Origin: Methylobacterium oryzihabitans
GTDB lineage: Bacteria > Pseudomonadota > Alphaproteobacteria > Rhizobiales > Beijerinckiaceae
Assembly (NCBI RefSeq): GCF_004004555.2
Contig: NZ_SACP01000002.1
Coordinates: forward strand, 62,001 to 126,000
Length of the DNA: 64,000 nt
Direction of reading: 5' to 3'
Shown here piece after piece: positions 25,376 to 33,853 of the stretch. Made by a program: the position numbers and the translations under genes. Under the pieces are notes generated by a model that saw only the letters and a program-made list of their open reading frames with translations, was not told the DNA's origin and ran no database searches. How positions within the stretch are numbered: position 1 is the stretch's first letter; each line of letters starts with the position of its first letter.

Positions 25376-27433
25376 TCAGGCCGCGAGCCCGCGCTTGCGC
25401 AGCAGCGGGTCGATGCTCGGCAGCCGGCCGCGGAACGCCGTGTAGGCGCTGCGGGCGTCGCGCAGGTTGCCGGCGGCGTAGACGTGGTCGCGCAGGCGCG
25501 CGGCGGTCGCCGGATCGAAGATGTCGCCGGCCTCCCGGAACGCATCGAAGGCGTCGGCGTCCAGCACCTCCGACCAGAGATAGCTGTAATAGCCCGCCGC
25601 GTAGCCCTCGCCGGCGAAGATGTGGGCGAAGTGCGGCGTGCGGTGGCGCATGCCGATCTCGGCCGGCATGGCGATGCGCCGCAGGCTCTCGGCCTCGAAG
25701 GCGAGCACGTCGAGCCCGGCCTCGGCCTCGCCCGACAGGTGCAGGTCGAGGTCGACGATCGCCGAGGCGGTGTACTCGACGGTGGCGAAGCCCTGGTTGA
25801 AGGTGCGGGCGGCGAGCAGGCGCTGCAGCAGGTCGTCCGGCATCGGCGCGCCGGTGCGGTAGTGCTTCGCGTGCGCCCGCAGCACCTCGGGCTGCTCCAG
25901 CCAGTGCTCGTAGAGCTGCGAGGGCAGTTCCACGAAGTCGCCGGCCACCGCGGTGCCGGCGAGCAGCGGGTAGGTGACGTCGGACAGGAGCCCGTGCAGG
26001 GCGTGGCCGAACTCGTGGAACAGCGTGCGGGCGTCGTCGAACGACAGGAGCGCCGGCTCGCCGTCGCCGCCCTTGGCGAAGTTCATCACGTTGACGATGA
26101 TCGGCGTCACCGGGCCGGCGAGCTTCTCCTGCGAGCGGAAGCCGCTCATCCAGGCGCCGGAGCGCTTGCTCGGCCGGGCGAAGTAGTCGCCGAGAAACAG
26201 GCCGATCTCGGTGCCGTCGCGGTCGCGCACGCTCCAGGCCCGCACCTCGGGGTGGTAGCGCGGGAACTCGCTCAGTTCCTCGAACTGGAGGCCGAACAGC
26301 CGGTGGGCGGTGTCGAAGCTCGCCGCGATCATGCCGTCGAGGGGCAGGTACGGCTTGATCTCGCCCTCGTCGAGGTCGTGCTCGGCCCGGCGCAGCTTCT
26401 CGGCGTAGTGGCGCCAGTCCCACGGCGCGAGGTCGAAATTGCCGCCCTCCTCGCCCACGATCGCCTGGAGCCGGTCGCGCTCCTGCGCCGCGCGCCGGCG
26501 CGCCGGCGCCCAGACGTCGCGCAACAGCCCCATCGCGGCGTCGGGCGAGCCCGCCATGGTGTCGGCGAGGCGGTACTCGGCGTAGCTCGAGAAGCCGAGG
26601 AGCCGCGAGCGCTCGGCCCGCAACTGCATCGTCTCGGCGATGATCGCGCGGTTGTCGGTCGGGCCGCCGGTCTCGCCGCGGCCGATCCACGCCTCGTAGG
26701 CCTTCTCGCGCAGGTCGCGGCGGGTCGAGAACACCAGGAAGGGGTCGATCAGCGAGCGCGACAGGGTGACGACGTGCTGGCCCTGGAGACCCCGCTCCTC
26801 CGCCGCCCGCGCCGCCGCGGCGCGCAGGAACGGCGGCAGCCCGGCGAGGTCGTCCTCGCCCTCGAGCACCAGGGTGAAGTTCGCCTCGTCGGCCAGGAGA
26901 TGCTGGCTGAACTCGGTGCCGAGTTCGGCGAGCCGCCCGGCGATGGCGGCGAGGCGCTCCTTGGCCGCCGGGTCGAGGTCGGCGCCGGCCCGGCGGAAGA
27001 TCGTGCGGTAGCGGTCGAGCACCCGCGCCTGCTCCTCGGACAGGCCGTCCTCCGGCACCGCCCGCACCCGCGCCCACAGGTCCGGGTTCAGGAACAGCGC
27101 ACTGCGGTGGCGGGCGAGGCGAGGCGCGACGCTGCGCTCGACCTGCTGCAGGTCCGGATTGGTATGGCTGCCGGTGAGGTTGAAGAAGGTGCTGCTGACC
27201 CGCCGCAGGGCGGCACCGGAGCGTTCCAGCGCCTCGACCGTGTTGGCGAAGCTCGCCGGTTCCGGGTTGCCCGCGATGGCGGCGATCTCGGCGGCGTGGT
27301 CGTCGAGCGCGCGCTCGAAGGCAGGTTCGTAGTGGGCCGGCGCGATGCGCTCGAACGGCGGCAGGCCGTGGGGCGTGGTCCAGGCCGGCTCCGAGAACGG
27401 GTTGGGGGCGTGGTCCGGGGTGAGGCCGTTCAT
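25376..27433 (-). CDS. M3 family oligopeptidase (Dcp/PrlC-like)
   Basis: This is a 685-residue zinc peptidase. The HEFGHALHG motif near residue 473 supplies the two zinc histidines and catalytic glutamate, with the third ligand about 25-30 residues later (ELPSQLYEHW). N-terminal NPFSEPAWTTPHGLPPFERI and C-terminal FAHIFAGEGYAAGYYSYLWS are typical of the peptidyl-dipeptidase Dcp / oligopeptidase A group. No signal peptide, so it is probably cytoplasmic. It degrades short peptides. The ATG at 27433 begins the conserved region; longer in-frame extensions run into the divergent extensin-family gene. Confidence 0.92.
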   Translation of the reverse strand: MNGLTPDHAPNPFSEPAWTTPHGLPPFERIAPAHYEPAFERALDDHAAEIAAIAGNPEPASFANTVEALERSGAALRRVSSTFFNLTGSHTNPDLQQVERSVAPRLARHRSALFLNPDLWARVRAVPEDGLSEEQARVLDRYRTIFRRAGADLDPAAKERLAAIAGRLAELGTEFSQHLLADEANFTLVLEGEDDLAGLPPFLRAAAARAAEERGLQGQHVVTLSRSLIDPFLVFSTRRDLREKAYEAWIGRGETGGPTDNRAIIAETMQLRAERSRLLGFSSYAEYRLADTMAGSPDAAMGLLRDVWAPARRRAAQERDRLQAIVGEEGGNFDLAPWDWRHYAEKLRRAEHDLDEGEIKPYLPLDGMIAASFDTAHRLFGLQFEELSEFPRYHPEVRAWSVRDRDGTEIGLFLGDYFARPSKRSGAWMSGFRSQEKLAGPVTPIIVNVMNFAKGGDGEPALLSFDDARTLFHEFGHALHGLLSDVTYPLLAGTAVAGDFVELPSQLYEHWLEQPEVLRAHAKHYRTGAPMPDDLLQRLLAARTFNQGFATVEYTASAIVDLDLHLSGEAEAGLDVLAFEAESLRRIAMPAEIGMRHRTPHFAHIFAGEGYAAGYYSYLWSEVLDADAFDAFREAGDIFDPATAARLRDHVYAAGNLRDARSAYTAFRGRLPSIDPLLRKRGLAA

Positions 27434-27528
27434 GCGGGGGATCCTGGCTGTCGAAGGCCGCGCGAGGCGGCCGGTCTGCCGCGACGATAGCCGGCGGGGT
27501 CGGCGGCGCAAGGCGGATCGCGGCCCGT

Positions 27529-27554
27529 GGAACAGCCACGCTTGCCCGTCCGTT
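27529..27554 (+). promoter_or_regulatory. EcfG-type general stress promoter
   Basis: GGAAC (27529-27533), 17 nt, then CGTT (27551-27554) matches the EcfG consensus. The start of the extensin-family gene is 38 bp downstream of CGTT, which is a normal leader length. Confidence 0.6.
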
Positions 27555-27592
27555 GAGCCACGCAGCCGCCGCGTCGGCCGGGGGGAACGATC

Positions 27593-28381
27593 ATGGGCCG
27601 GATCACGTCGCGCGTCGGGGCAGGACCGATCGTCGCCCTGGCGGTCCTCCTCGCCGCGCCAGCCCTGGCCCAGGCTCCGGCCGGCTCCCCTCCCCTGCCG
27701 CCGCCGCGGCCCGCGGACGTGCCGGCCGCCCCCGAGGCACCGACCCTGGCCGTTCCCGCCCCCGATCCGGCGCCGCTGCCGCCGGAGCGGCCCGCCGACC
27801 TGCCGGCGCCGCAGGCGATGCCGGCACCCGCCGAGATCGTGCCGGACGATGCCGGCTGCCTGCGGCGGCTGGAGAAGCTCGGCGCCAAGGCCCAGCCGCA
27901 CCCGCCGCTGGCCTCCGGGCTGTGCGGCGCCGCCCGGCCCCTCACCCTCACCGAACTGCCCGACGGCCTCGGGCTGACGCCGGCCGCGACCCTCACCTGC
28001 ACCGCCGCCGAGGCGCTGGCGCGCTGGAGCACCGAGGTGCGCGTCCTCGGCGAGCGCCACCTCGGGGCGGCCCCGAAGGCGATCCGGATCAGCACCTCCT
28101 ACGAGTGCCGGGGCCAGAACCACGACCCCGACGCCAAGCTCAGCGAGCACGCCTTCGCCAACGGCGTCGACGTGATGGGGTTCGAGTTCTCCGGCCGCGC
28201 GCCCGTGACGGTCGGCGACACCCGCGAGGGCAGCCCCGAGGCGGTCTTCGCCGCCGCATTGCGGGCGCGGGCCTGCGGCTTCTTCCGCACCGTGCTCGGC
28301 CCCGGCTCGGACGCCGCCCACGGCAACCACCTTCACCTCGACGAGCGCGAGCGCCCGGCCGGCCACCGGCTCTGCCAGTAG
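27593..28381 (+). CDS. Extensin-family (ExtC-like) cell-envelope protein
   Basis: This is a 262-residue secreted protein. A Sec signal (IVALAVLLAAPALAQ, cleavage near residue 27) is followed by a Pro-rich linker of about 65 residues (PPPRPADVP and repeats) and the extensin-like C-terminal domain: CLRRLEKLGAK near residue 88, AEALARWSTEVR, STSYECRGQNHDPDAKLSEH, AFANGVDVMGFEF, and HGNHLHLDER. His and Asp placement in LSEHAFANGVDV and AAHGNHLHLD resembles M15-type peptidases, so a peptidoglycan role is possible. It is under an EcfG-type promoter and upstream of an L,D-transpeptidase. Confidence 0.82.
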   Translation: MGRITSRVGAGPIVALAVLLAAPALAQAPAGSPPLPPPRPADVPAAPEAPTLAVPAPDPAPLPPERPADLPAPQAMPAPAEIVPDDAGCLRRLEKLGAKAQPHPPLASGLCGAARPLTLTELPDGLGLTPAATLTCTAAEALARWSTEVRVLGERHLGAAPKAIRISTSYECRGQNHDPDAKLSEHAFANGVDVMGFEFSGRAPVTVGDTREGSPEAVFAAALRARACGFFRTVLGPGSDAAHGNHLHLDERERPAGHRLCQ

Positions 28382-28461
28382 GCCGCCGCCATCCGCGGCG
28401 GCCCGTGGAACGCAACGGCACCCTTCGCGCTTGTGCACGCGGACGAGCGCGGGAGGCGGAC

Positions 28462-29457
28462 ATGCGGCCGGGTCGGTGGAGTTGGGCCGCGGCGGTCACC
28501 GACAAGGCCGCCGGCGAGGGCAAGTCCGGCGAAGGCAAGTCCGGCGAAGGCAAGTCCGGCGAGAGCAAGTCCGGCCGGCCCGATCCGCTCACGCTCAAGG
28601 CCCAGGTGCTGCTCGACCGCGCCGGATTCTCGCCCGGCGCGATCGACGGGCGCCAGGGCGGCAACCTGCGCGGCGCGCTCGCCGGCTTCGCCGAGGCCAA
28701 CGGGCTCAAGGGCGAGCGGCTCGACCGCGCCCTGTGGGACAAGCTCGCGGCGACCGGCACCGGCCCGGTGCTCGCCGACTACACGCTCACCGAGCAGGAC
28801 GTCGCCGGGCCGTTCGCCGAGGTGCCGGCTGGCATGGAGGAGCAGGCCGACCTGAAGGCTTTGTCCTATGCCGACCCGGCCGAGATGCTGGCCGAGCGCT
28901 TCCACATGAGCCGCGCCCTGCTGGAGGCCCTCAACCCGGGCAAGCCGCTCGACAAGGCCGGCACGGTGATCACGGTCGCGGCGGTGCCGGCGATGGGGAC
29001 CGGCCGGCCGAAGGCGAAGGACATGCCCGAGACGCCGAAGGTCGCCCGCATCACCGTCGACAAGTCGGCCGGGCAGGTCCGGGCCTACGGCGAGGACGGC
29101 GCCCTGCTGCGGCTCTACCCCGCCTCGGTCGGCAGCCGCGAGAAGCCGGCGCCGAGCGGCACGTTCAAGGTCCAGGCGGTCGCCTTCGACCCGGACTACA
29201 CCTACAACCCGGACTACGCGTTCCAGGGCGTGAAGACCCGCAAGGCCTTCACGATCAAGCCCGGCCCCAACAACCCGGTCGGCGTGGTGTGGATCGACCT
29301 GTCGGCGGAATCCTACGGCATCCACGGCACGCCGGAGCCCGAACTGGTCGGCAAGGCCGAGTCGCATGGCTGCGTGCGCCTGACCAACTGGGACGCCCGC
29401 GACCTCGCGCTCCATGTGTCCAAGGGCGCGACGGTGGAGTTCACCGGCTCGGATTGA
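28462..29457 (+). CDS. L,D-transpeptidase (YkuD domain)
   Basis: This is a 331-residue protein. After a short start and a GKSGE repeat (residues ~19-38) there is a peptidoglycan-binding-like segment (LKAQVLLDRAGFSPGAIDGR), then the YkuD catalytic domain from about residue 195 (KVARITVDKSAGQVRAYGED) to the active site SHGCVRLTNWD with Cys304. L,D-transpeptidases make 3-3 crosslinks or attach proteins to peptidoglycan. Oddly, no signal peptide is evident from this ATG (28462, GGGAGG upstream); the first residues MRPGRWSWAAAVTDKA are too short and not hydrophobic. Either export uses another route or the N-terminus is shortened. Confidence 0.85.
   Translation: MRPGRWSWAAAVTDKAAGEGKSGEGKSGEGKSGESKSGRPDPLTLKAQVLLDRAGFSPGAIDGRQGGNLRGALAGFAEANGLKGERLDRALWDKLAATGTGPVLADYTLTEQDVAGPFAEVPAGMEEQADLKALSYADPAEMLAERFHMSRALLEALNPGKPLDKAGTVITVAAVPAMGTGRPKAKDMPETPKVARITVDKSAGQVRAYGEDGALLRLYPASVGSREKPAPSGTFKVQAVAFDPDYTYNPDYAFQGVKTRKAFTIKPGPNNPVGVVWIDLSAESYGIHGTPEPELVGKAESHGCVRLTNWDARDLALHVSKGATVEFTGSD
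28516..28575 (+). repeat. Four tandem 15-bp repeats inside the L,D-transpeptidase gene
   Basis: Four units of GA(G/A)GGCAAGTCCGGC, the last with AGC for GGC, encode EGKSG three times and ESKSG once. Copy number is likely variable by slippage. The units preserve the reading frame. Confidence 0.85.
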
Positions 29458-29482
29458 GTCGGGACCCACCGCCGGGCCGGCG

Positions 29483-30373
29483 TCAGCTCAGGGCGCTGCC
29501 CTCGATGGTGATGCGGTGCATCAGCCGGCGGTGGCCGTGATAGTCGTTGAGCGCGAGGTGCCAGGTGGCGCGGTTGTCCCAGAACGCGATCGAGCCCTCG
29601 CGCCACTGGAACCGGCACGAGAATTCCGGCTGGCGCGCGTGCTCGTACAGGAAGCCGAGCAGGGCGGCAGATTCCTTCTCGCTCCAGCCCTCGATGCCGA
29701 GGGTGAAGTTCGGGTTGACGTAGAGCGCCCGGCGCCCGGATTCCGGATGGGTGATGACGACCGGGTGGACCGCGTCCTGGGTCGCGAGCTCGGGGTTGAG
29801 GATCCGGCCCTCGAGGGCGCCCGACCGCACCGTGCGGCTCGTCTCGCCGAAGACGTGGCGGCTCGAATGCACCGCACGCAGCGGCTCCAGCACCGCCTTG
29901 AAGGCCGGCGAGAGAGCGTCGTAGGCGGCGACCATACTGGCGAACAGGGTGTCGCCGCCGACCGGCGGCACCTCGCGGGCGTAGAGCACCGAGCCCTTGG
30001 CGGGGATCCGGTCGTAGCTGTGGTCGGTGTGCCACTGGCTGCCGATCGCCGCCCGCTGATCGGCCTCCTTGCGCACCTCGGCGATCTGCGGGTGGCCGTC
30101 GACGGCGCGGAAGAAGCGGTTGACGTTGATCGGGCCGAACTGCTCGGCGAAGGCGACGTGCTGCTCGGGCGTCAGGTCCTGGTCGCGGAAGAACACGACC
30201 CCGCGGGTCGCCAGCGCCTCGGCGACGAGGTCGCGCGCGGCCGGGTCGAGGGGCCGCGACAGGTCGATCCCGTCGATCTCGGCGCCGACATGGGGGCTGA
30301 CCGGGACGACCGTGGGGCCGGCGCCGAACGGCGCGGAGGCGCGGCGGGTCTCGGCATAGGCGAGGTGGGACAT
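29483..30373 (-). CDS. tauD: TauD/TfdA-type 2-oxoglutarate-dependent dioxygenase
   Basis: This is a 296-residue enzyme. The facial triad is visible: His and Asp in SQWHTDHSYDRIPAKGS near residue 115, and His in TWHLALNDYHGHRRLMHRIT near the C-terminus, with the following Arg for 2-oxoglutarate. Length fits TauD (about 283). It hydroxylates taurine or another sulfonate, releasing sulfite, or degrades an aryl-oxy acid. Location next to a sulfonate-type ABC transporter supports sulfonate use. It is separated from that cluster by mini-element copy C, which may have split an operon. Confidence 0.9.
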   Translation of the reverse strand: MSHLAYAETRRASAPFGAGPTVVPVSPHVGAEIDGIDLSRPLDPAARDLVAEALATRGVVFFRDQDLTPEQHVAFAEQFGPINVNRFFRAVDGHPQIAEVRKEADQRAAIGSQWHTDHSYDRIPAKGSVLYAREVPPVGGDTLFASMVAAYDALSPAFKAVLEPLRAVHSSRHVFGETSRTVRSGALEGRILNPELATQDAVHPVVITHPESGRRALYVNPNFTLGIEGWSEKESAALLGFLYEHARQPEFSCRFQWREGSIAFWDNRATWHLALNDYHGHRRLMHRITIEGSALS

Positions 30374-30421
30374 GGGCAGGGTCTCCGTGGAGGTTCGGAC
30401 TTTAGGAAGCTGGCTTCGGGA

Positions 30422-30678
30422 CTCAGAGCCTGCTTGAGTGGCCGTCTGTATTATTTACCGCGAGAAGCTCCTTTCCCGGACGACTGAAGCGATAGCGGAA
30501 GGAGATCCGGGATCCAGACGTCAGATGTGCCGCGAAGCGGCTCAGTACAGCAGCATCACCGCTATGTATGGACGCTTCGCGATTTGTTGTACTGGATCCC
30601 GGATCTCCTTCCACTGCGTTCCAGTCGTCCGGGAAAGGGGAGCTTGCTCTTTAGAACGAGCGTCAAACAGTCTCTCAG
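30422..30678 (+). mobile_element. MITE-like dispersed element, copy C (complete)
   Basis: The element is about 250 bp, flanked by direct CTCAG repeats at 30422-30426 and 30674-30678. Ends are imperfect inverted repeats (GAGCCTGCTTGAGTGG on the left; complement of the right end GAGACTGTTTGACGCT). The core has a perfect 21-bp stem opening GGAAGGAGATCCGGG and closing CCCGGATCTCCTTCC around an inner GCCGCGAAGCGGC hairpin. It encodes nothing. The right CTCAG contains the TGA stop (as TCA) of the substrate-binding gene. It accounts for most of the 30374-30674 spacer. Confidence 0.8.
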
Positions 30679-31685
30679 GCTTTGGCCGCGACGTCGAGGA
30701 AGAGACTCGGGTCGAAGTAGCTCTCGGCCCGCAGCGGGTTGGCGATGCCGCCGACCGCGACGTTGAAGTCGGTGACCCGGTTGAGGATGCCGGTCACGAA
30801 GCCGTCGCCGTAGCGCGCGGCCCAGTCGCGGGCGCCGTAGAGCGCGATGGCGTTCGCCTGCTCGACCATCTCGGCGGCGGTGAATTCGGGGTATTTCGTC
30901 CGCTGCAACGCCGCGACGGCGTCCTCGCGCCGGGTGACGAGCTCGTCGTTGGCGGTGAGCCAGGCGGCGGTGAAGCGGCGCAGGGCGTCCCTGCGCTCGG
31001 CGAAGACGGCGTTGCGCGCCGACCAGCCGTTGAGGACGCTGGCGTCGTCGTAGCGGCCCGAATCGGTGAGCAGCACCGCCCCCTTGGCCGACTTGCGGAT
31101 CGACAGGTCGAGGGGGATCCAGGTCACCAGCGCCGGCACCGAGCCGGCGATGAAGCTCGCCACCGCGTTGTTCATCGGCTGGTGGACGAGGCGCAGGTCG
31201 GTCTCGGCGAGGCCGGCCTTCTGCAGCAGCCTGTACAGGAAGTAGTGGGCGGTGGTGCCGCGGGTGGTCGCCACCGCCTTGCCCTTCAGGTCGGCGACGC
31301 TCGCGATGCCGCTGCCGGCCTGGACCCAGAGCTGGGCCGAGGCCTTCTCGACCGCGTTGATGAGGAACGCCTTGCCCTGGCCGCGGGCCGGGAAGTTCGC
31401 GATCACCGCCCCCGTCGTCACGAGGTCGAGGCTGCCGCCGACCAGGGCCTGATAGGCCTCCAGCCCGCTGACGAACTGGATCGTCTCGACGTCGAGCCCC
31501 TCGCGGCCGAAGGCGCCGAGGCGCTCGGCGGTCCAGAGATGGGCGTCGGAGGCGAGGCCGCGCAGGTAGCCGATGCGCAGGGTCTCGCGGGCGGCGAGCG
31601 CCGGGCGGGGCAGCGCCGAGGCGGCGAGGCCCGCGGCGGCAAGGCCCGCGGCGGTATGGCCGAGGAGGGAGCGGCGGGAGATCAT
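30675..31685 (-). CDS. Sulfonate/taurine-type ABC transporter substrate-binding protein
   Basis: This is a 336-residue periplasmic protein of the SsuA/TauA (NMT1-like) class. The start MISRRSLLGHTAAGLAAAGL has a twin-arginine-like SRRSLLG followed by a hydrophobic run to ALA (cleavage near residue 31), so Tat or Sec export is possible. RIGYLRGLASDAHLWTAERL and the VSGLEAYQALVGGSLDLVTT segment typify the fold. It has 23 bp to the ATPase gene upstream. The terminal TGA is contributed by the CTGAG that bounds mini-element copy C. Confidence 0.88.
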   Translation of the reverse strand: MISRRSLLGHTAAGLAAAGLAASALPRPALAARETLRIGYLRGLASDAHLWTAERLGAFGREGLDVETIQFVSGLEAYQALVGGSLDLVTTGAVIANFPARGQGKAFLINAVEKASAQLWVQAGSGIASVADLKGKAVATTRGTTAHYFLYRLLQKAGLAETDLRLVHQPMNNAVASFIAGSVPALVTWIPLDLSIRKSAKGAVLLTDSGRYDDASVLNGWSARNAVFAERRDALRRFTAAWLTANDELVTRREDAVAALQRTKYPEFTAAEMVEQANAIALYGARDWAARYGDGFVTGILNRVTDFNVAVGGIANPLRAESYFDPSLFLDVAAKA

Positions 31686-31708
31686 GGGGAGTCTTCCGGG
31701 AGGGAGGG

Positions 31709-32527
31709 TCAGGCGGCGGGGCGCCGGTCGAGGGCGGTCTGGCGCCGGTACTCGTCCATGACGAGTGCGGTGATCTCGCCCTTGAGCCGGGCGAGGTCGG
31801 GGGAGGCGAGCAGGGCGTGGTCGCGCGCGCGCCCGAACGGCACCTCCATCACCGCCCGGATCCGGCCCGGGCGGGCCGAGAGCACGACGACGCGGGCGGC
31901 GAGGTAGAGCGCCTCCTCGACCGAGTGGGTGATGAGCAGGCCGGCGGTGCCCTCCTGGCGCAGCACGCCGAGGAGGAGGTCGTGCATCGCGAGCCGCGTC
32001 TGGCTGTCGAGGGCGCCGAACGGCTCGTCCATCAGCAGGGTGCCGGGCCGCACCACGTAGGCGCGGGCGAGCGCCACCCGCTGCTTCATGCCGCCCGACA
32101 GGGTCTTGGGGAGCGCGTGGCGGAACTCGGCCAGCCCCATGCGGTCGAGGTAGTGGGCGACCCGGGCCTCGCGCTCGCGCGCCTCGGCCCGGTTGGCCGA
32201 CAGCGTCAGCCCGAAACCGATGTTCTGCTCGACGGTGAGCCAGGGGAACACCGCGTAGTCCTGGAAGATCACGCCGCGGTCGGCGCCCGGACCGGCGACC
32301 GGGACGCCGCCGGCCGTGACCGTGCCGGAGGACGGCGCCAGCAGGCCGGCGGCGAGCTTCAGCAGCGTCGACTTCCCGCAGCCCGACGGCCCGACGACGG
32401 CGACGAACTCGCCGGGCGCGACCGTGAGGCTCACTTCCGACAGGGCCGGCACCGGCCCGCGCGAGGTGTCGTAGGCGACGCTGACGCGGGAGAAGGACAG
32501 GCCGCCCCGGGCCGGCACGGCGGTCAT
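31709..32527 (-). CDS. Sulfonate/taurine-type ABC transporter ATPase
   Basis: This is a 272-residue ATPase of the SsuB/TauB class. Walker A is GPSGCGKSTLLKLAAGLL near residue 47, Q-loop FQDYAVFPWLTV, signature LSGGMKQRVALARAY, Walker B TLLMDEPFGALD, and switch LLITHSVEEALYLA. The ATG at 32527 overlaps the permease stop by 4 nt (ATGA), indicating coupled translation. Confidence 0.92.
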   Translation of the reverse strand: MTAVPARGGLSFSRVSVAYDTSRGPVPALSEVSLTVAPGEFVAVVGPSGCGKSTLLKLAAGLLAPSSGTVTAGGVPVAGPGADRGVIFQDYAVFPWLTVEQNIGFGLTLSANRAEAREREARVAHYLDRMGLAEFRHALPKTLSGGMKQRVALARAYVVRPGTLLMDEPFGALDSQTRLAMHDLLLGVLRQEGTAGLLITHSVEEALYLAARVVVLSARPGRIRAVMEVPFGRARDHALLASPDLARLKGEITALVMDEYRRQTALDRRPAA

Positions 32528-33378
32528 GCCGGCCTCCGGTCCTGCCAGGACAGCAGGCGGGCATTGAGGCGGCGCAGGCCGGCATCCATCGCGAGGGCGG
32601 CGGCGCCGATACCGATGATGCCGAGATAGATCACCGGCAGGTCGAAGAACGCCGCGGCGACCTGGATCGTGGCGCCGAGCCCGACCTGGGCCGCGACCAG
32701 CTCGGCCGCGACCAGCGTCGCCCAGGTGGTGCCGAGGGCGACCCGGATGCCGGTGAGGATGTGCGGCAGCGCCTGCGGCAGCACGATCCGGCGGAACACC
32801 TCGGCGCGGGTGGCGCCGAGCGTCCGGGCGGCGTTCTCGTAGAGCGGCGGGATCTGCGCCACGCCCTCGCTGACCACGATGACGGCGGCGAAGAACGCCG
32901 CGAAGGTCAGCACGATCACCTTGGCGGATTCGCCGATGCCGAAATAGACGATCACCAGCGGGATCAGGGCGATCGGCGGCAGGGCGCGGAAGAAGCCGAG
33001 CAGCGGCCCGGCGACGCGGCGCACGCCCCGGCTGCGGCCGAGCAGGATGCCGGCCGGGACCGCCAGCGCCACGCCGAGGACGAGGCCGGCGAGCACCCGG
33101 CCGGTCGAGGCCGCCACCGCCGCGGGCAGGCGCCCGTCGCCGAGCTGCTGCAGAGCCTGCGCCAGCACCGCCGAGGGCGCCGGCAGCAGCACCGGGTCGA
33201 ACAGGCCGGAGCCCGCCGCCGCGGCCCACAGGCCGACGATCGCGGCCCAGGGCAGCAGGACGAGTCCCGCGCGCCCGGCGAAGGATGCGAGGACGGGGCC
33301 CACCGCCCCGAGACCCGTGCCGGCCGCAGCCCCGGGATGGCCTGCCGCGTCGGCCGGACGGCCGGCGAGCGTCGTCAT
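32524..33378 (-). CDS. Sulfonate/taurine-type ABC transporter permease
   Basis: This is a 284-residue inner-membrane permease with about six helices. The EAA loop is [20 protein letters not shown] then [20 protein letters not shown]. The ATG at 33378 has GAGG six bases upstream, so it is preferred to a longer frame starting at 33483. It is the first gene of a permease-ATPase-binding-protein operon. The upstream 475-bp spacer is partly AT-rich and presumably holds its promoter. Confidence 0.9.
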   Translation of the reverse strand: MTTLAGRPADAAGHPGAAAGTGLGAVGPVLASFAGRAGLVLLPWAAIVGLWAAAAGSGLFDPVLLPAPSAVLAQALQQLGDGRLPAAVAASTGRVLAGLVLGVALAVPAGILLGRSRGVRRVAGPLLGFFRALPPIALIPLVIVYFGIGESAKVIVLTFAAFFAAVIVVSEGVAQIPPLYENAARTLGATRAEVFRRIVLPQALPHILTGIRVALGTTWATLVAAELVAAQVGLGATIQVAAAFFDLPVIYLGIIGIGAAALAMDAGLRRLNARLLSWQDRRPA

Positions 33379-33853
33379 GTCGAACCTCATGGCCTTGGAG
33401 CAAGAGACTGCGCGCGTCCCAGCCGAGGACGAGCCGGACGAACACCGTCGCCCCACCCCGTCATCGCGCCGAATCCCGCGCAACCAAAGCGATGGACATC
33501 AGTATGAATACGCGACGTCCCGCACCGTCTTCGTCTATATATTCGGGATATGCACATGGTCTGTTGAAAGCAATGCCATGTCAACGCGAAACAATATCCA
33601 ATTCGACGAGGAGACGGGGAAGATCGTTCTTCAGATCGGCCGATCGGGAGGAACCGGGGCTGGACGTTGCGGCAGAGGGGGCGGAGGGCGGGCGCAATGG
33701 CACGCCGACACGGCTTCCGTGCCGCGCCGCCCGCATGGTAGGGGCGTTGCGCAAGACGCCGGGCGCCGCAGGGCACCGGCGCGCCCGTCGGGACCCCTCT
33801 TCCATGCCGGCCGATTCCGCTTCCTCCATCCCGCATCCTCCCGGAGACGTCGC
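33379..33853. other. Intergenic region with an AT-richer segment
   Basis: This stretch divides the sulfonate permease (minus) and rpiA (plus). Between about 33490 and 33640 the base composition is notably less GC-rich, including TCTATATATTCGGGATATGC. A short frame from 33578 ([20 protein letters not shown]) looks protein-like before losing that character; it stays open into rpiA in the same frame. I cannot tell whether it is a gene relic. No other feature is visible. Confidence 0.45.

Noticed and set aside
28407..28435. Second possible EcfG promoter before the L,D-transpeptidase (GGAAC, then GCTT)
   Set aside because: The -10-like part does not match CGTT at the permitted spacing.
28516..28575. 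Tandem repeats resembling a small CRISPR array
   Set aside because: Units are contiguous 15-bp in-frame codons with no spacers.
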